Shown here piece after piece: positions 32,330 to 42,365 of a stretch of DNA of 64,000 nt (positions within the stretch are counted from its first letter, which is position 1; each line of letters begins with the position of its first letter). The translations under genes were made by a program, and so were the position numbers. The notes beneath the pieces are model-generated. The model was not told where the DNA came from and searched no databases. It saw only the letters and a program-made list of their open reading frames with translations. Source of the DNA: Sepioteuthis lessoniana. Lineage: Eukaryota; Mollusca; Cephalopoda; Myopsida; Loliginidae. The DNA is taken from assembly GCA_963585895.1 (NCBI GenBank), contig OY757939.1, positions 37,152,832-37,216,831 on the forward strand. The letters run 5' to 3'.

Positions 32330-32515
32330 TTGTGGACCTGCTCATCTTCTTCGGAAAGTATTATCAATTTTAAGGAAAAATGCAGCAGCAAAAAAAAAAA
32401 AAAAAAAAAAAGAATTCATATAATCGCTATCTTCCGTCACTGTAGATTTCGGGTAAACTCTCTGGAAAGGATTGTAGGAAAACGAAAGAAAAGATTAAAA
32501 AAACAAACAAACTGA
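31890..32515 (+). mobile_element. RLE-type LINE-F' (second lineage), C-terminal fragment
   Basis: The frame at 31901-32110 reads YSPDFEIQIDRKITSNRPYI, the endonuclease RPD-type motif (here RPY). After a frameshift the frame near 32158 gives LKTTTVPVTVGTLGIIKR and DKHINDVPGFSSLYSIQ. It ends with LCGPAHLLRKVLSILRKNAA in another frame. Two poly-A expansions (32297-32327 and 32391-32411) lie inside the coding part. The copy at 53880-54670 is the same lineage. Confidence 0.75.
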
Positions 32516-32936
32516 ATGATTGAGAAGATAAAAATGATGATGATGATGATCTTTTATCTTTTACATCCTTGTTTTTTATGTCTATTTTAAAACAAAATTA
32601 TTAATTTATTTTGCTTTTCATGTTGTCCATCAGAAAGATCAGCTGGTTGCAATTTCGGTGATGGATAAAGAGGTAAAGAGGAATTACCATTTTCCTGTCA
32701 ACTTTAAATAAAACCTTGATGTACGAGTAAATGTGATTCAGTTGCGATCGATAAATAAGTGCGGAAGTCTGCTAACTATATAAATCGTAAAAACGTCTCC
32801 TTTGTAACCTCTGTCTTATGCTCGTTCTGTCAACAGGTCTCAGAATATACTGAGAGTATCTTCTGTTGGGAATACTATTCGATGTCAATAGTTGCCAAAT
32901 TCCATGCCATTTAAAATCTGTAATCAAAAATAGAAT
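32516..32936. other. Unassigned AT-rich stretch
   Basis: Contains a (GATGAT)n run near 32532, at the end of the LINE-F' copy. Otherwise featureless. Confidence 0.45.
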
Positions 32937-32963
32937 TGTATATATATATATATATATATATAT
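32937..32963. repeat. (TA)n microsatellite
   Basis: Perfect (TA)n abutting the truncated 5' end of a SINE-B. Confidence 0.9.
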
Positions 32964-33197
32964 CGCCAATAGCCTGGGAGACCTGGGTTCAATCCCAGGT
33001 CGCGTCATACCAAAGACTTTAAAAATGGTACTCGATACCTCCTTTTTTAACACTCAGCAATATAAGGTACGTGTCAAGGGTAAATTGGAGCAATCCTGGG
33101 AAAGGAGTAGTGCCCTCCCCTACACCTTAGTGTTGTAGCTATTGAAAAAGGTGTCTTCTGGTCGCCTTCGACTACGGCCGACAACTTGACTTGACAT
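32964..33197 (+). mobile_element. SINE-B copy, 5'-truncated
   Basis: Starts inside the tRNA-like head (CGCCAATAGCCTGGGAGACC), has an intact B box, and ends 'GACTACGGCCGACAACTTGA'. Confidence 0.85.
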
Positions 33198-33269
33198 ACT
33201 CATATTTTACCGTATAGAGTTACAATAATAATGAAAATATTAATGCGTACAGGGGTAATGAAAAGTGTG

Positions 33270-33271
<2 letters not shown>

Positions 33272-33332
<61 letters not shown>
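33272..33332. repeat. (TA)n-(GT)n compound microsatellite
   Basis: TA run (33272-33308) passing into a GT run (33308-33332) and then GT-rich sequence. Confidence 0.93.
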
Positions 33333-33333
<1 letters not shown>

Positions 33334-33381
33334 AGTGTGTGAGCGTGTTTGTGTGTGAATGTATTGAGAAGATATAGGAAA

Positions 33382-33686
33382 CAAAGTATTCTAAATTGAT
33401 GAATTTATTAGAAGGAAAGTCAACGTTAAAACGTTTCGGTTTTAATAAACCTTTGTCAGGATTTTAAAAGGGTGAAACAAATGTCGATAGAACAACAATG
33501 AATGTTTAATGAAATACAAAAACAGAAGGAGGATATTGTATTATTATTGTTTTATTAAACATCCATTTTTGTTTTATCAAAACTTGTCGCACCATTTTAA
33601 AGTCCTGATGAAGGATCATTAAGACCGAAACGTTTTAATGTTGTCTACTTCCCTTTGTAATAAATTCATCACTTTTAGATTACTTT
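33382..33686. repeat. Long imperfect palindrome (about 135-bp arms)
   Basis: Left arm 33382-33515 and right arm 33549-33686 are inverted copies with a 33-bp loop. Both contain 'ACCGAAACGTTTTAA' or its complement and the 'CCTGATGAAGG'-like block. Identity is roughly 80% by eye. The motif resembles 3' regions of Penelope-like elements, so a head-to-head pair of short ends is one explanation; this is uncertain. Confidence 0.75.
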
Positions 33687-33709
33687 GTTTTTTAGTTTGT
33701 TTTTCAATT

Positions 33710-33711
33710 AC

Positions 33712-33748
<37 letters not shown>

Positions 33749-33775
33749 TATATATATTTATATATATATATATAT
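33710..33775. repeat. (CT)n-(CA)n-(TA)n compound microsatellite
   Basis: Three adjoining dinucleotide arrays ending at the start of a SINE-A. Confidence 0.93.
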
Positions 33776-34035
33776 GCGCTTATGGTTTAATGATTGACGC
33801 CGTGGGAAGTAAGCAGGGCGATACAGTTCAAATCCTGAATGATCTGTTTGCATTTTACATAGCGCTAATACCTTTGTGAATCCAATTATCTTCCCTCCAT
33901 CTAAATAGGAGGCAAGGCTGTGCTCTTTAGCCTTGGTGCGGCAACCGGTCCAGGTGAAGGAAAGCTCTGAATTCGAACCTATTAAACTCCTCATAAAAAT
34001 TGACCTTTTGTCACATCCTGATCGTGCGAAGGGGT

Positions 34036-34038
<3 letters not shown>
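33776..34038 (+). mobile_element. SINE-A copy, diverged
   Basis: Head 'GCTTATGGTTTAATGATTGA', B-box-like 'CAGTTCAAATCCTGA', body with 'CCTTGGTGCGGCAACCGGTC', and tail 'GAAGGGGTGGGA' running straight into (TA)n. Confidence 0.85.

Positions 34039-34096
<58 letters not shown>
34039..34096. repeat. (TA)n at SINE-A 3' end
   Basis: 58-bp (TA)n starting exactly at the end of the SINE-A tail. Confidence 0.95.
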
Positions 34097-34100
<4 letters not shown>

Positions 34101-34184
34101 TTGGGACTGCTACATTCTCATATTTTTACGTACAGAATTTCAACTAAACAATGAAAATATTAATATGTACGCGGATATTGAAAA

Positions 34185-34185
<1 letters not shown>

Positions 34186-34218
<33 letters not shown>

Positions 34219-34243
34219 TATATATATATATATATATATATAT
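34186..34243. repeat. (TA)n microsatellite, two runs
   Basis: Two (TA)n runs separated by a single G. Confidence 0.93.
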
Positions 34244-34394
34244 TTTCCTGTGGTTTGAGCACTCTCGTGGGAAATTTACCGGATGCCACATACGCAGAAA
34301 TGCAATAGCTCTTGTCATGAACTGAGCACTTTTGATAGCCGATAACGTATATGTAGAAATACATACGTAAAAACAGCCTTCTTTTAAGCTGAAA

Positions 34395-34492
34395 ATGTTG
34401 ATGGTACTAGGGGGTAAGATATTCGACTGATGTCAAGTCCACCGCGTTTCGATCTCGGCTTGAAGCATCTTACGGGTCTAGCCGCACTGAAG
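34395..34492 (+). mobile_element. tRNA-like SINE fragment, unassigned family
   Basis: 'GTACTAGGGGGTAAGATATT' (A-box-like) and 'GCGTTTCGATCTCGG' (B-box-like) about 45 bp apart, followed by (TA)n. It is not one of families A-D, and no second copy is seen here. Confidence 0.4.
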
Positions 34493-34514
34493 TATATATA
34501 TATATATATATATA

Positions 34515-35146
34515 GTAACTCCCTATTAATTGGAGTTACTTTTCAATCCCGCTGTAGATAAAGATATAACAATGCTTCATCATAAGAAAACCTGCTAAAT
34601 GTATTTTTCTGAATGAAACCAAGATATTTATAGAGCCAATATTTACACAGTTTTTTAAGGTTAAATTGCACAGCTTTCTCTTTCACTTTATAACTAAATG
34701 AAAATATGCAAGACATGAAAATTGAACGAATTAGCGGAAAACAAATTTCAATGTTCAATTTTTCTTGGATTTGAAATCTTGCGAAAACAAAAGAACAAAA
34801 ATAGTGGCAAAACATGAACAAGACCCAGGCATAAACTTACAATGTCTGAGAAATGTCAGAGGGTATTTACATAAAGCAGAACACGGCTCAGATTGACGAT
34901 CACAAAATCAAAGGGGGAGGTCCAAGAAGTAAACAAAAACAAAAACAAAAACAAAAACGCTTGTCGAACAAGCTATGCAAGATCTTTGTAACGGATGAGG
35001 GCGTATAAATTTTAAAATAAATTGCCCCTTTAAAAACAAGAAACGTTTTCTTTGGTGGAAAATTATTTGCACAAATGGAAAACTAAAAAGAAGGAACAGA
35101 AAAAGTATCTGTTAAAGTGTTATTAACAATAAGAGAAAAATAGTTA
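34515..35146. other. Unassigned stretch
   Basis: The minus-strand 92-codon frame at 34543-34821 shows no recognised domain. An (ACAAAA)n-like run lies near 34933. Confidence 0.4.
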
Positions 35147-35500
35147 TTGGTTGGTTGGTTGGGTTTTTATGGCATATCAACCTTTGTTGGTTATTTAATG
35201 CCAAATCCATTTTTATACAAATAATCAGTTCTATTTCAAAGAATTCAGTTTAGCACGCGTACACAGTTCAATTGTCAAAAACATTTTTATTTTAAGCTAT
35301 TCAATTTAGTCAAACAGTTCTAATTTAACCAATTCAGTTTAGTATAATTTTACATTTTATATACAGACAATTAAAAGTCAAAACAGTTCTATTTTTAAAA
35401 AATTCAGTTTAACGTAAGTACAGTTTCAATGTAAAAAGCAGTTCCATTTCAAACAATTCAATTTAGTATAAGTACGCAGTTTAAATGTAAATACATAGTT
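35147..35500 (-). mobile_element. SINE-D tail and tandem units
   Basis: Shared tail (TTTTTATGGCATATCAACC) followed by several units containing 'CAATTCAGTTTAGCA'. The body and head are absent. Confidence 0.85.
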
Positions 35501-35583
35501 TAATTAACTGGACAAGGGAGAAACTAAAAAAATATGAACGATTGAACTAGGCTCTACATGCGAGAAATCAAATCAATAGAGTC

Positions 35584-36165
35584 CGTTTGTTTGTTTGTTC
35601 GTTTGTTTTTATGGCATATCAACCTTTGCAGTCTTTTTAATGTCAAATCTATTTTATACACATAAACAGTTCTATTTCAAACAATTCAGTTTAGCATAAG
35701 TACACTGTTTAATTGTCAAAAACATTTCTATTTCAAGCTGTTCAGTTTAGTCAAAAAGTTCTAATTCAAACAATTCATTCTAACATAAGTACGCAGTTTA
35801 TATATCAAAACAGTTCAATTTCAAGTAATTTAGTTTAGCATAAGTACGCAGATTAGTTTTATTTAATCCATAGATAGGGCCCCTATCAGGTTCTACCACT
35901 CCGAGCCAGAGTGAACCTGGGAGCGATGGCAATGAAGGGGGTGTTCCGCATTCCCTAAAGCTTTTGCATTACTGGAACCTTACCATCAGATTGCTTTGTG
36001 TCATACACAGGACACTCGATGGGGTAGGGTCTAACCCCTCTGCAGAGGTGCAGTCGGTGTATTCTATAGCTCGAGCCGACTGGGCCACAGGACACTCGTT
36101 GTGGGGGGTCTTAACTCTCTGAAGAGGTGAAGTCGATGTATTTTACAGCCCAAGCCGACTGAGCA
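35584..36165 (-). mobile_element. SINE-D copy with duplicated head
   Basis: Tail at the left, then units and body ('GAACCTGGGAGCGATGG'-like block), then two heads (about 36000-36086 and 36087-36162). The arrangement matches 18276-18805. Confidence 0.87.
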
Positions 36166-36506
36166 AAATAAGAGAAAAAGAAATCGAAGTAAACGTGAAC
36201 ATTTTTGATAGCACATATGAGCCGAAAACTTATTAAACTTAAAATTAAAATTAAAATTATTGTTGAAGAACTTAGGAGAAAAATAGGGATGCAAAAATGG
36301 AAAAAAATCATCGCAAAATATATGGGCCTTTTGGAGAAAAATTGAAAATAAAAACCGCTACGTAATAGCAAAGTCGCGTTCCGAGTGAGAAAAGTTAAAG
36401 CTTATATTGTTCAAAGAAAGTCGTTGAATTTATTGTGGGTGGGGACTCGTTTGAATTATATGATTTGTGGGACGAATCAATGAATTTGTCGTAATTTACT
36501 GAACGT
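36166..36506. other. Unassigned stretch
   Basis: A-rich; contains (AAAATT)n-like sequence at 36237-36258. Minus-strand frames are low complexity. Confidence 0.4.
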
Positions 36507-36617
36507 TTTGCTAAGATGTTGCACAAGGCCGTATGAATGGAGCACCCAATGCGACTCGAACTCACTCGTGAAGGTTTGCGAGTCTAACTATTACACCAAC
36601 CGGGTCACCAGAGGGCG
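36507..36617 (-). mobile_element. SINE-I copy
   Basis: Minus-strand short tRNA-headed SINE: head 'GGTTGGTGTAATAGTTAGAC' and B box 'GAGTTCGAGTCGC' on that strand. Related to 39018-39146. Confidence 0.75.
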
Positions 36618-37410
36618 TAAATTGAAGTAAGTCGCAAATCCGACGCCAAACGCATTTTTCAAATGGACGACTATAAAACTGTCAATTAGAGAGAGGCTTT
36701 CTCTAACAGGGAAAATGTTGAGGACCAGCAAGATAATTTACTGGACTCGTCCTCAGGGTTACTTATAAACTGGGAGTATTTTCGGCCTAAACTATAACTA
36801 TTTCAGACCAACTTTGGTTCATGGTTCAAACTTTAGAGCTGCTGTGAGAATATCTTCTTTTTACATCGTTTTTTTTTCTGTCTTCGTAAAGGCCTCGGAC
36901 TGGAGTTTTCTTGGTGACCTTCAAAAAGCCACCAAAAAGTAGGAACATTTTTTTTTTCCTTTGAATGCTCGACCGTAAATTCGGTCCGGCCTTATTTTAG
37001 CCCCACCCCCACCAATAAAGGGACTCCACAAATAGAATGAAGAAAAAAAACAAAACAAAAAAAAAAAAACAAATGACAAGTGGGACCTCACTTTCAATCT
37101 GGACTGCCCCATCCAACATAAACGTCAATGTCAACGAGCTGGGCCAGAGGGCTAAGCAGTGAACCCAATTTGTAAAAGAAGAATTGCTTGTCATTTTGGA
37201 TGAGTAAAATCAACAAAAAAGAACAGTGACGGTTCTTGTATTTGACAAAATATTAAAAAAATTGCTGGTCAATCTCAGGTTAAGAGTACTTTCTATTATA
37301 TCAAGTAGTACCTACTCTTTTTGGAGGACATTTTGTTGCCGAGCGAAGAAGATCCCGTCACCCTAACAAAAAAAAAAAAAACCCTGGAGAGAAAAAAAAA
37401 CCCACACATC
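36618..37410. other. Unassigned stretch upstream of the Tx1-like LINE
   Basis: May include 5' sequence of the following LINE. A 19-bp word at 36775-36793 recurs at 38554-38572 inside the LINE. Overlapping frames at 36921-37194 have no recognised domain. Confidence 0.35.
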
Positions 37411-37419
37411 TTAAGGGTA

Positions 37420-38510
37420 GAGTAAATGGCGCGACGTAGAACCACGGTACCAGTTTATAAAGTCCTTAGCAGCTTCATTGAAGATAATATCGCTTATGTA
37501 TTCTAATATGGGAATATAGTCGGTGCTGCCCATGGCATCATGAGCGTGGAATTGTTTGAGCAGATGACCGACTCCAAAGGTGTCCTCGTGGTGTTATGGT
37601 TAAAGAGATGGACTGCGGAATCGTAATAAGCGAATTCGTACTCCAGTCGTGCTATTACGTTCACTTTCGGAAAAATACCCTAGGGAAAGGTATGAATCCC
37701 CTTATCCTCCCAGCTATGGGTTAAATAGTACCACTACTGTTCTTCTAGGAGAATAGCTTTAAATAACCTACAAAGGTTGATATACCATAAAACAAAGAAA
37801 CTATACCAAACCAAACCAAACCAAAACCTTCCAGTCCATTCCCAACTGGTTGGACGCGGATAGATATAAGATACTTGTTCTAGTAACCGATTGGAAACTG
37901 ATACACTGGAATTGCAAGGAGGCTATTCACCTCTTGTCTACTTCTTCAGGGAAGAAGGTTCCTGAAAAGTTGTCCGTTCATATTTGGAATCCAGATCCCA
38001 TGAGAATAAGGCGGATCCTATAGTTTTTCCCGTTGAGAACAATAAATTGTCCTCTTTCTTCAAAAAGTTTTCCATCACTAAAGATGCCAAAATTGCCGGA
38101 GAATTCAGTCGAAGAATGGCTGATAGTGGGAAAAAGCGGAAGGAATTTCTAACCTACGGATCTTCAGTCCCATAAAAGACACCGTTCGCAAGACACCAAC
38201 AAAAGAGAAGGTCCGCAGTGGTATGCAGTGAAGCTGAAAGGTTTTGCAGGATGCGTCAGGCTGGGCAAGGGAAATTTTAAGAAGCTGCTCATTTTCAAAA
38301 CGCTGAACGAGAAAAAGAGTAGATTTAAAATGTTCTCATTCTGTTCCATTGTCTATTGAACATCATGACAATCAACACCTCCAAAGTGCAAAATTCCTGC
38401 TTCTCTTCCACCCACTCCATCAAAGAAAACACCACTGCCACAACTGAAACATTGGAAGCCGGAAAATATGAAAGATAACGGGTAAGCTGACAAAACACTT
38501 GAGTCACTTG
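37420..38510 (+). pseudogene. Tx1-like LINE, ORF1 remnant
   Basis: Broken frames read RTTVPVYKVLSSFIEDNIAY and YGNIVGAAHGIMSVELFEQM. After an inserted SINE-C they continue with TFQSIPNWLDADRYKILVLV and HWNCKEAI, a decayed zinc-knuckle-like segment. Later come NNKLSSFFKKF and GCVRLGKGNFKKLLIFKTLN. The block order and the position before an APE-type endonuclease fit ORF1 of a Tx1-like LINE. ORF1 assignment is weaker than ORF2. Several stops and frameshifts are present. Confidence 0.55.
37583..37823 (+). mobile_element. SINE-C copy nested in LINE-Tx ORF1
   Basis: Full SINE-C (TCCTCGTGGTGTTATGG head to the CAAACCAAACC tail). The LINE reading resumes after it. Duplication unclear because the tail is CAAA-rich. 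Confidence 0.88.
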
Positions 38511-39000
38511 ATTTTGGATGGAATGAATTTAGGAAGGCACCGTATGTTTCCCAAGTATTTTCGGCCTAAACTGGAACCATCTTCAGGGAAGCGAATAAGA
38601 CTTGTGCAGATCAAGGATAGAATAGGTAGACACGAAGTGTCTGTCGTATCTAATCAAAAAAGAAAAGAAATTCAAGTAAAAAAGAGGCAAGTACGTCTGC
38701 AACATAAACGAATTTGTTTCGAAAGGTGGGATAACCACCAAACTCAACAACTGAAAGATCTTGGTTCTACAATTTCAGGAAGGTGGACGCTTTGGATGGG
38801 AAGAGACCGGAGAACTTTCGGAACGCTGAACTGTCGACTGTCATCAGATCGGACCAAGGGTCTGAGGGAACGATGAACATGCTTGCTGAAACTTTTCAGA
38901 CTTTTGGCCAATTCTTCATCTTCATTCCCAGAGAGAGAAAATGATATATGTCTCTGAGAGATATCCACTTTATGTGTAATTATGGGCTATCAAACTAACC
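38511..39000 (+). pseudogene. Tx1-like LINE, region between ORF1 and endonuclease
   Basis: A plus-strand frame at 38499-38876 (LILDGMNLGRHRMFPKYF...GRHEVSVVSNQKRKEIQVKK) is basic and resembles no host protein I know. Its position and lack of internal stops suggest LINE coding sequence, but homology is not established from sight. Confidence 0.4.
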
Positions 39001-39017
39001 TATACGCGAAATATTGA

Positions 39018-39146
39018 TGGGCACCTCTGGTGGTGTAACGGTTAGCAAGCTAGGCTAGAAAACCTACACGAGTGAGTTTGAGTCTCATTGGGCGCCCCGT
39101 TCATTCGGCCTCGTGCCACATCGAAGCAAAGAGCTATGTAAATTTC
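39018..39146 (+). mobile_element. SINE-I copy nested in LINE-Tx
   Basis: Head 'CTGGTGGTGTAACGGTTAGC' and B box 'GAGTTTGAGTCTC'. Flanked by a 17-bp duplication with two mismatches, TATACGCGAAATATTGA (39001-39017) and TATATGCGAGATATTGA (39147-39163). Confidence 0.88.
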
Positions 39147-39399
39147 TATATGCGAGATATTGAGCGTCTTGCTCTAGACGATACCATCAGGAAAGTTATT
39201 TAGTACGGATTAATGAGCCAGACCAGCAGTATCATATTACCGGCTATGATCAGTTCAGAAGAGAAACATATGTGAATTATTTTAGTAGAATTTATATTTA
39301 CAAGTTTAAATGCCTGGAACAAGATAGCTGATAATAGGAAATGTAAACTTTTTAGAAGTCTTCAGTGCTAAAGGACTGATATAAACGCTCTCTTTGATT

Positions 39400-40450
39400 G
39401 GAGCACCTGTGAAAAGATTCCGTCTAAGGATAAAGAACTTTTACAGCGTTTTTAAAGGTCGTATAAGAGGTGTCTCTTGATTGCTTCGCAGATTCTTGAA
39501 CGTAGCGTGTTTTCTTGTTTTCGCAGATCTTTTGCGTACTGGATTTTACCATAAAAGACAAGCCATTTCCATTCATTGGGGTTTATGCGCATAATATCAA
39601 CGATAAGCTTCCTGACATTGTTCGGCCTATCGATCACTTTGTAGTTTCATTTAAACGGGTTATGTTAATGGGTGATTGGAACGCCGTCATTAATGACAGT
39701 TTAGACCGCCAGAATGTGGGTAGAAAGAGTACTGATAAAAACCGGGAAGGAAAATATTCTTGCGAATATATCGAAAGGCTCGATCTCATGGACGAATTTC
39801 GAAATGATAATTTTTCTAGGATATCTGTATGAGAGCGGTAGTTCGAGTTCTAGATACTTTTCTAGTTACCTCCATATTTAGCAACCCCCTCCGCTCGGGC
39901 AGGATATGACACAATGTCAATTTTTAAGAGGAGTTTAACAGGTTTGAATTCAGAGTTTTTCTTCTCGTAGACTAGGTGCCTTAGTAAGGCTGAAGAACCC
40001 AGTCTGCCTTACTATTTACCCATAGATGGAGGGAGAATAATTGGATTCATACCTTTTCCAAGGGTATTAGTGCTATGTGTAATGCAATCAGTCTCGTCCA
40101 GGATTTGAACTCGTGTCGCCATGTCCATTTTCTATGATGATTGCCATTACATCACGGGCACCCCCAAAACTTTTCTAGTTACATCGTTTAGAGTCAACTT
40201 GGATGTATTAGGCGGTATAAGTTTTTACAGCGTACTTTATTTTCATCCAATTGGAGCACATCTTAGATTATGTTAGAATGAATGGCTACTGGATATTCAA
40301 TTCATACTTATTAGATGAGGAATTTCAGGGCCAGCTAGAACAAACTCTAGATTGAGAATTGATGGAGGCTAGACTTGGGAATAAATGCTGGGAAAATCTA
40401 AAATAAAATTCTCTGCTGTCGATTCAACCTCGATAAACTAAAGGTGCAAA
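39400..40450 (+). pseudogene. Tx1-like LINE, APE endonuclease domain
   Basis: The frame at 39515-39832 has KDKPFPFIGVYAHNINDKLP, then VMLMGDWNAVINDSLDRQNV and EYIERLDLMDEF. This is the phosphohydrolase-fold endonuclease of L1/Tx1-type LINEs with the GDWN motif. After a nested SINE-A the reading continues as RVNxxGYWIFN-like sequence (RMNGYWIFNSYLLDEEFQ) and LEQTLD. Stops show that it is inactive. Confidence 0.8.
39870..40168 (-). mobile_element. SINE-A copy nested in LINE-Tx endonuclease
   Basis: Perfect 14-bp duplication ACTTTTCTAGTTAC (39856-39869 and 40169-40182). Minus-strand SINE-A; head at the right ends CACGGGCACCCCC. Confidence 0.95.
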
Positions 40451-40639
40451 GGACGTCAGAATCTTGAATAGAAAGGGCTGTGCGGGGGTTGATAGATTAG
40501 AAATACATTTTTGGGATGGTAAAGTTTGCCTCTTTACTTAATAAGTAATACGTACTAGCTAGGGTTAGGTTTAAAAAGAATGTAATGCTAGGTGACGAAT
40601 ACGGCTCATAATTAACGTATTGAGGAAGAAAGAAAAGCG

Positions 40640-41884
40640 TCACGACGGCATATTGCCGGTGGACATCGTCTGACTATAAACTAAGGCATTTACAAATAAT
40701 TTCAGTTTTTCTATTGGGGCCAACTTAATCCGGCAATTACCCAGCTGAATTCTCTCGTCTTGAGGCGACAGAAGCAGCTGGGTAGGACGAGGCTCAGAAA
40801 CAGAGGATGAAATCCAACTGGTACTGAGGAAAGTCGGAGCAGACAAGATTATCATATTTACCAACCCCTCCTCTCGGGCAGGATATGACACAAGGTCAAT
40901 TTTTAAGCGGGGTTTAACAGGTTTGAATTCAGAGTTTTCCTTCTCCTAGACTAGTTGCCTCACCAAGGCTGAAGAAATCAGTCTGTCCTACTATTTACTC
41001 ATAGTTGGAGGGAGAATAATTGGATTCATACCTTTCCCAAGGGTATTAGTGCTATGTGAAAGGCAATCAGTCTCGTCCAAGATTGAACTCGTGTCGCTGT
41101 GTCCTTTTCCTACGACGATAACCATTACACCACGGGCACCACGGAGCAGACAAGATTATGAGCATCAATGGTGTTCATTACAAAGTCTACTTGCGGCAGT
41201 CGCAAATGTTTGTATCTTTACTGACATCGATCTATAACAGTTGGTTTAGGCAGGAGACTATTCCCCAACATCACACCAGAATGTAGTAAAGTTTCTCTGC
41301 AAGAACAAACATGGTGGGGACGGGATCAGTAATTTTCGCTCTTTAACGCTGCTAAACACTGACTTAAAGATCTTGGCAAATCGTTTCTAGATAGTCTTGT
41401 CAAGTCTAATATGCACTGAAGGGCCTTGTGCTATAAAGAGTAGAACTAATCACGACAGAAAGGATTTGATTTTAACGATCACAGGTAAAGTTGACAATAA
41501 AGCAGTGCTGATATATTTAGATCAGTACACAGAGAGTTGACTATTTCTTGGAAGCTGTCTTATCTACGTCTGGATTCGAACCGGACATTCCCAGCTGGAT
41601 TAGACTCTTCTATGAGTCCCTGGTGTCCATGGTGGCGTTGAACGAGGTGCTTTGTCTCCATCAATCAAGGTTATCTCCAGTCATCCATTTTTGCAATCCT
41701 TGTGTTCGAACCGTTCCTTTGCAAGCTGTGAACAAACCTGATCCTAAGTAGAATTATGTTTCCTGGTGCTGCCATATCGGCCAGCTATTTCGGCCCTGCT
41801 GACGACGTGGGCGTACATGTAACGAGTAGTGTCGAAAACTTGGAAGTCTGCGGAGAAACCAGAAGGTATGAAAGTTTTTTACTT
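40640..41884 (+). pseudogene. Tx1-like LINE, reverse transcriptase domain
   Basis: Interrupted by a SINE-A (40853-41141). Motifs in order: KVGADKI (palm entry), SLTLLNTDLKILANRF at 41340, AVLIYLDQ (RT motif A) at about 41495, then YFLEAVLSTSGFEPDIPSWI. The motif C region reads FGPADDVGVHVTSSVENLEV, keeping ADD. Deletions lie between motif A and C. The order matches Tx1/L1-clade RT. Inactive because of stops, deletions and insertions. Confidence 0.82.
40853..41141 (-). mobile_element. SINE-A copy nested in LINE-Tx, 18-bp duplication
   Basis: Perfect 18-bp duplication CGGAGCAGACAAGATTAT (40835-40852 and 41142-41159), the longest in the window. Minus-strand, full length and little diverged, so among the younger insertions here. 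Confidence 0.96.
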
Positions 41885-42365
41885 GTTTGTTTGGATTTTA
41901 TGCCATATCCACCTTTGTAGGTTATTTAATGCCAACTCCATTTTTACGCAACTAAACAGTTCTATTTCAAACAATTCAATTTAGCATAAGAACACAGTTT
42001 AATTGTCAAAGACATTGCTTTTTCAAGCTATTCAGTTTAGTCAAACAGTTCTATTTCAAACAATTTAACTCAGCATATGTACGCAGTTGAAATATCAAAA
42101 CGGTTCTATTTCAAATAATTCGGTCTAGCCCAAGTACACATTTTAGTTCTATTTGACCCATAGATCGGACCTATCATATGCTACCACTCAGGTCCACAGT
42201 GGACCTGGGAGCGATAGCAATGAAGTGGTGCTCCGCATTCCACAAAGCTCGAACATTACTGTAACCTCATCATCAGATTGTTTTGTATCATATCCAGGAC
42301 ACTCGTTGCGGAGAGGGTCTTACCCTTCTGCAGAGAAGCAGTCGGTGTAGTCAACAGATTCCCCA
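41885..42365 (-). mobile_element. SINE-D copy nested in LINE-Tx RT
   Basis: Inserted just after the RT motif C region, between RRYE and KVTGAKIN. Flanked by AAGGTATG (41873-41880 and 42366-42373) with extended similarity. Minus-strand with tail, units, body and head. Confidence 0.9.

Noticed and set aside
34000..34308. Tyr/Ile-repeat open frames here and at other TA arrays
   Set aside because: Read-through of (TA)n microsatellites; both strands are equally open because TA repeats lack stops in some frames.
38164..38507. Minus-strand open frames within the Tx1-like LINE
   Set aside because: Antisense shadows of degraded LINE coding sequence.
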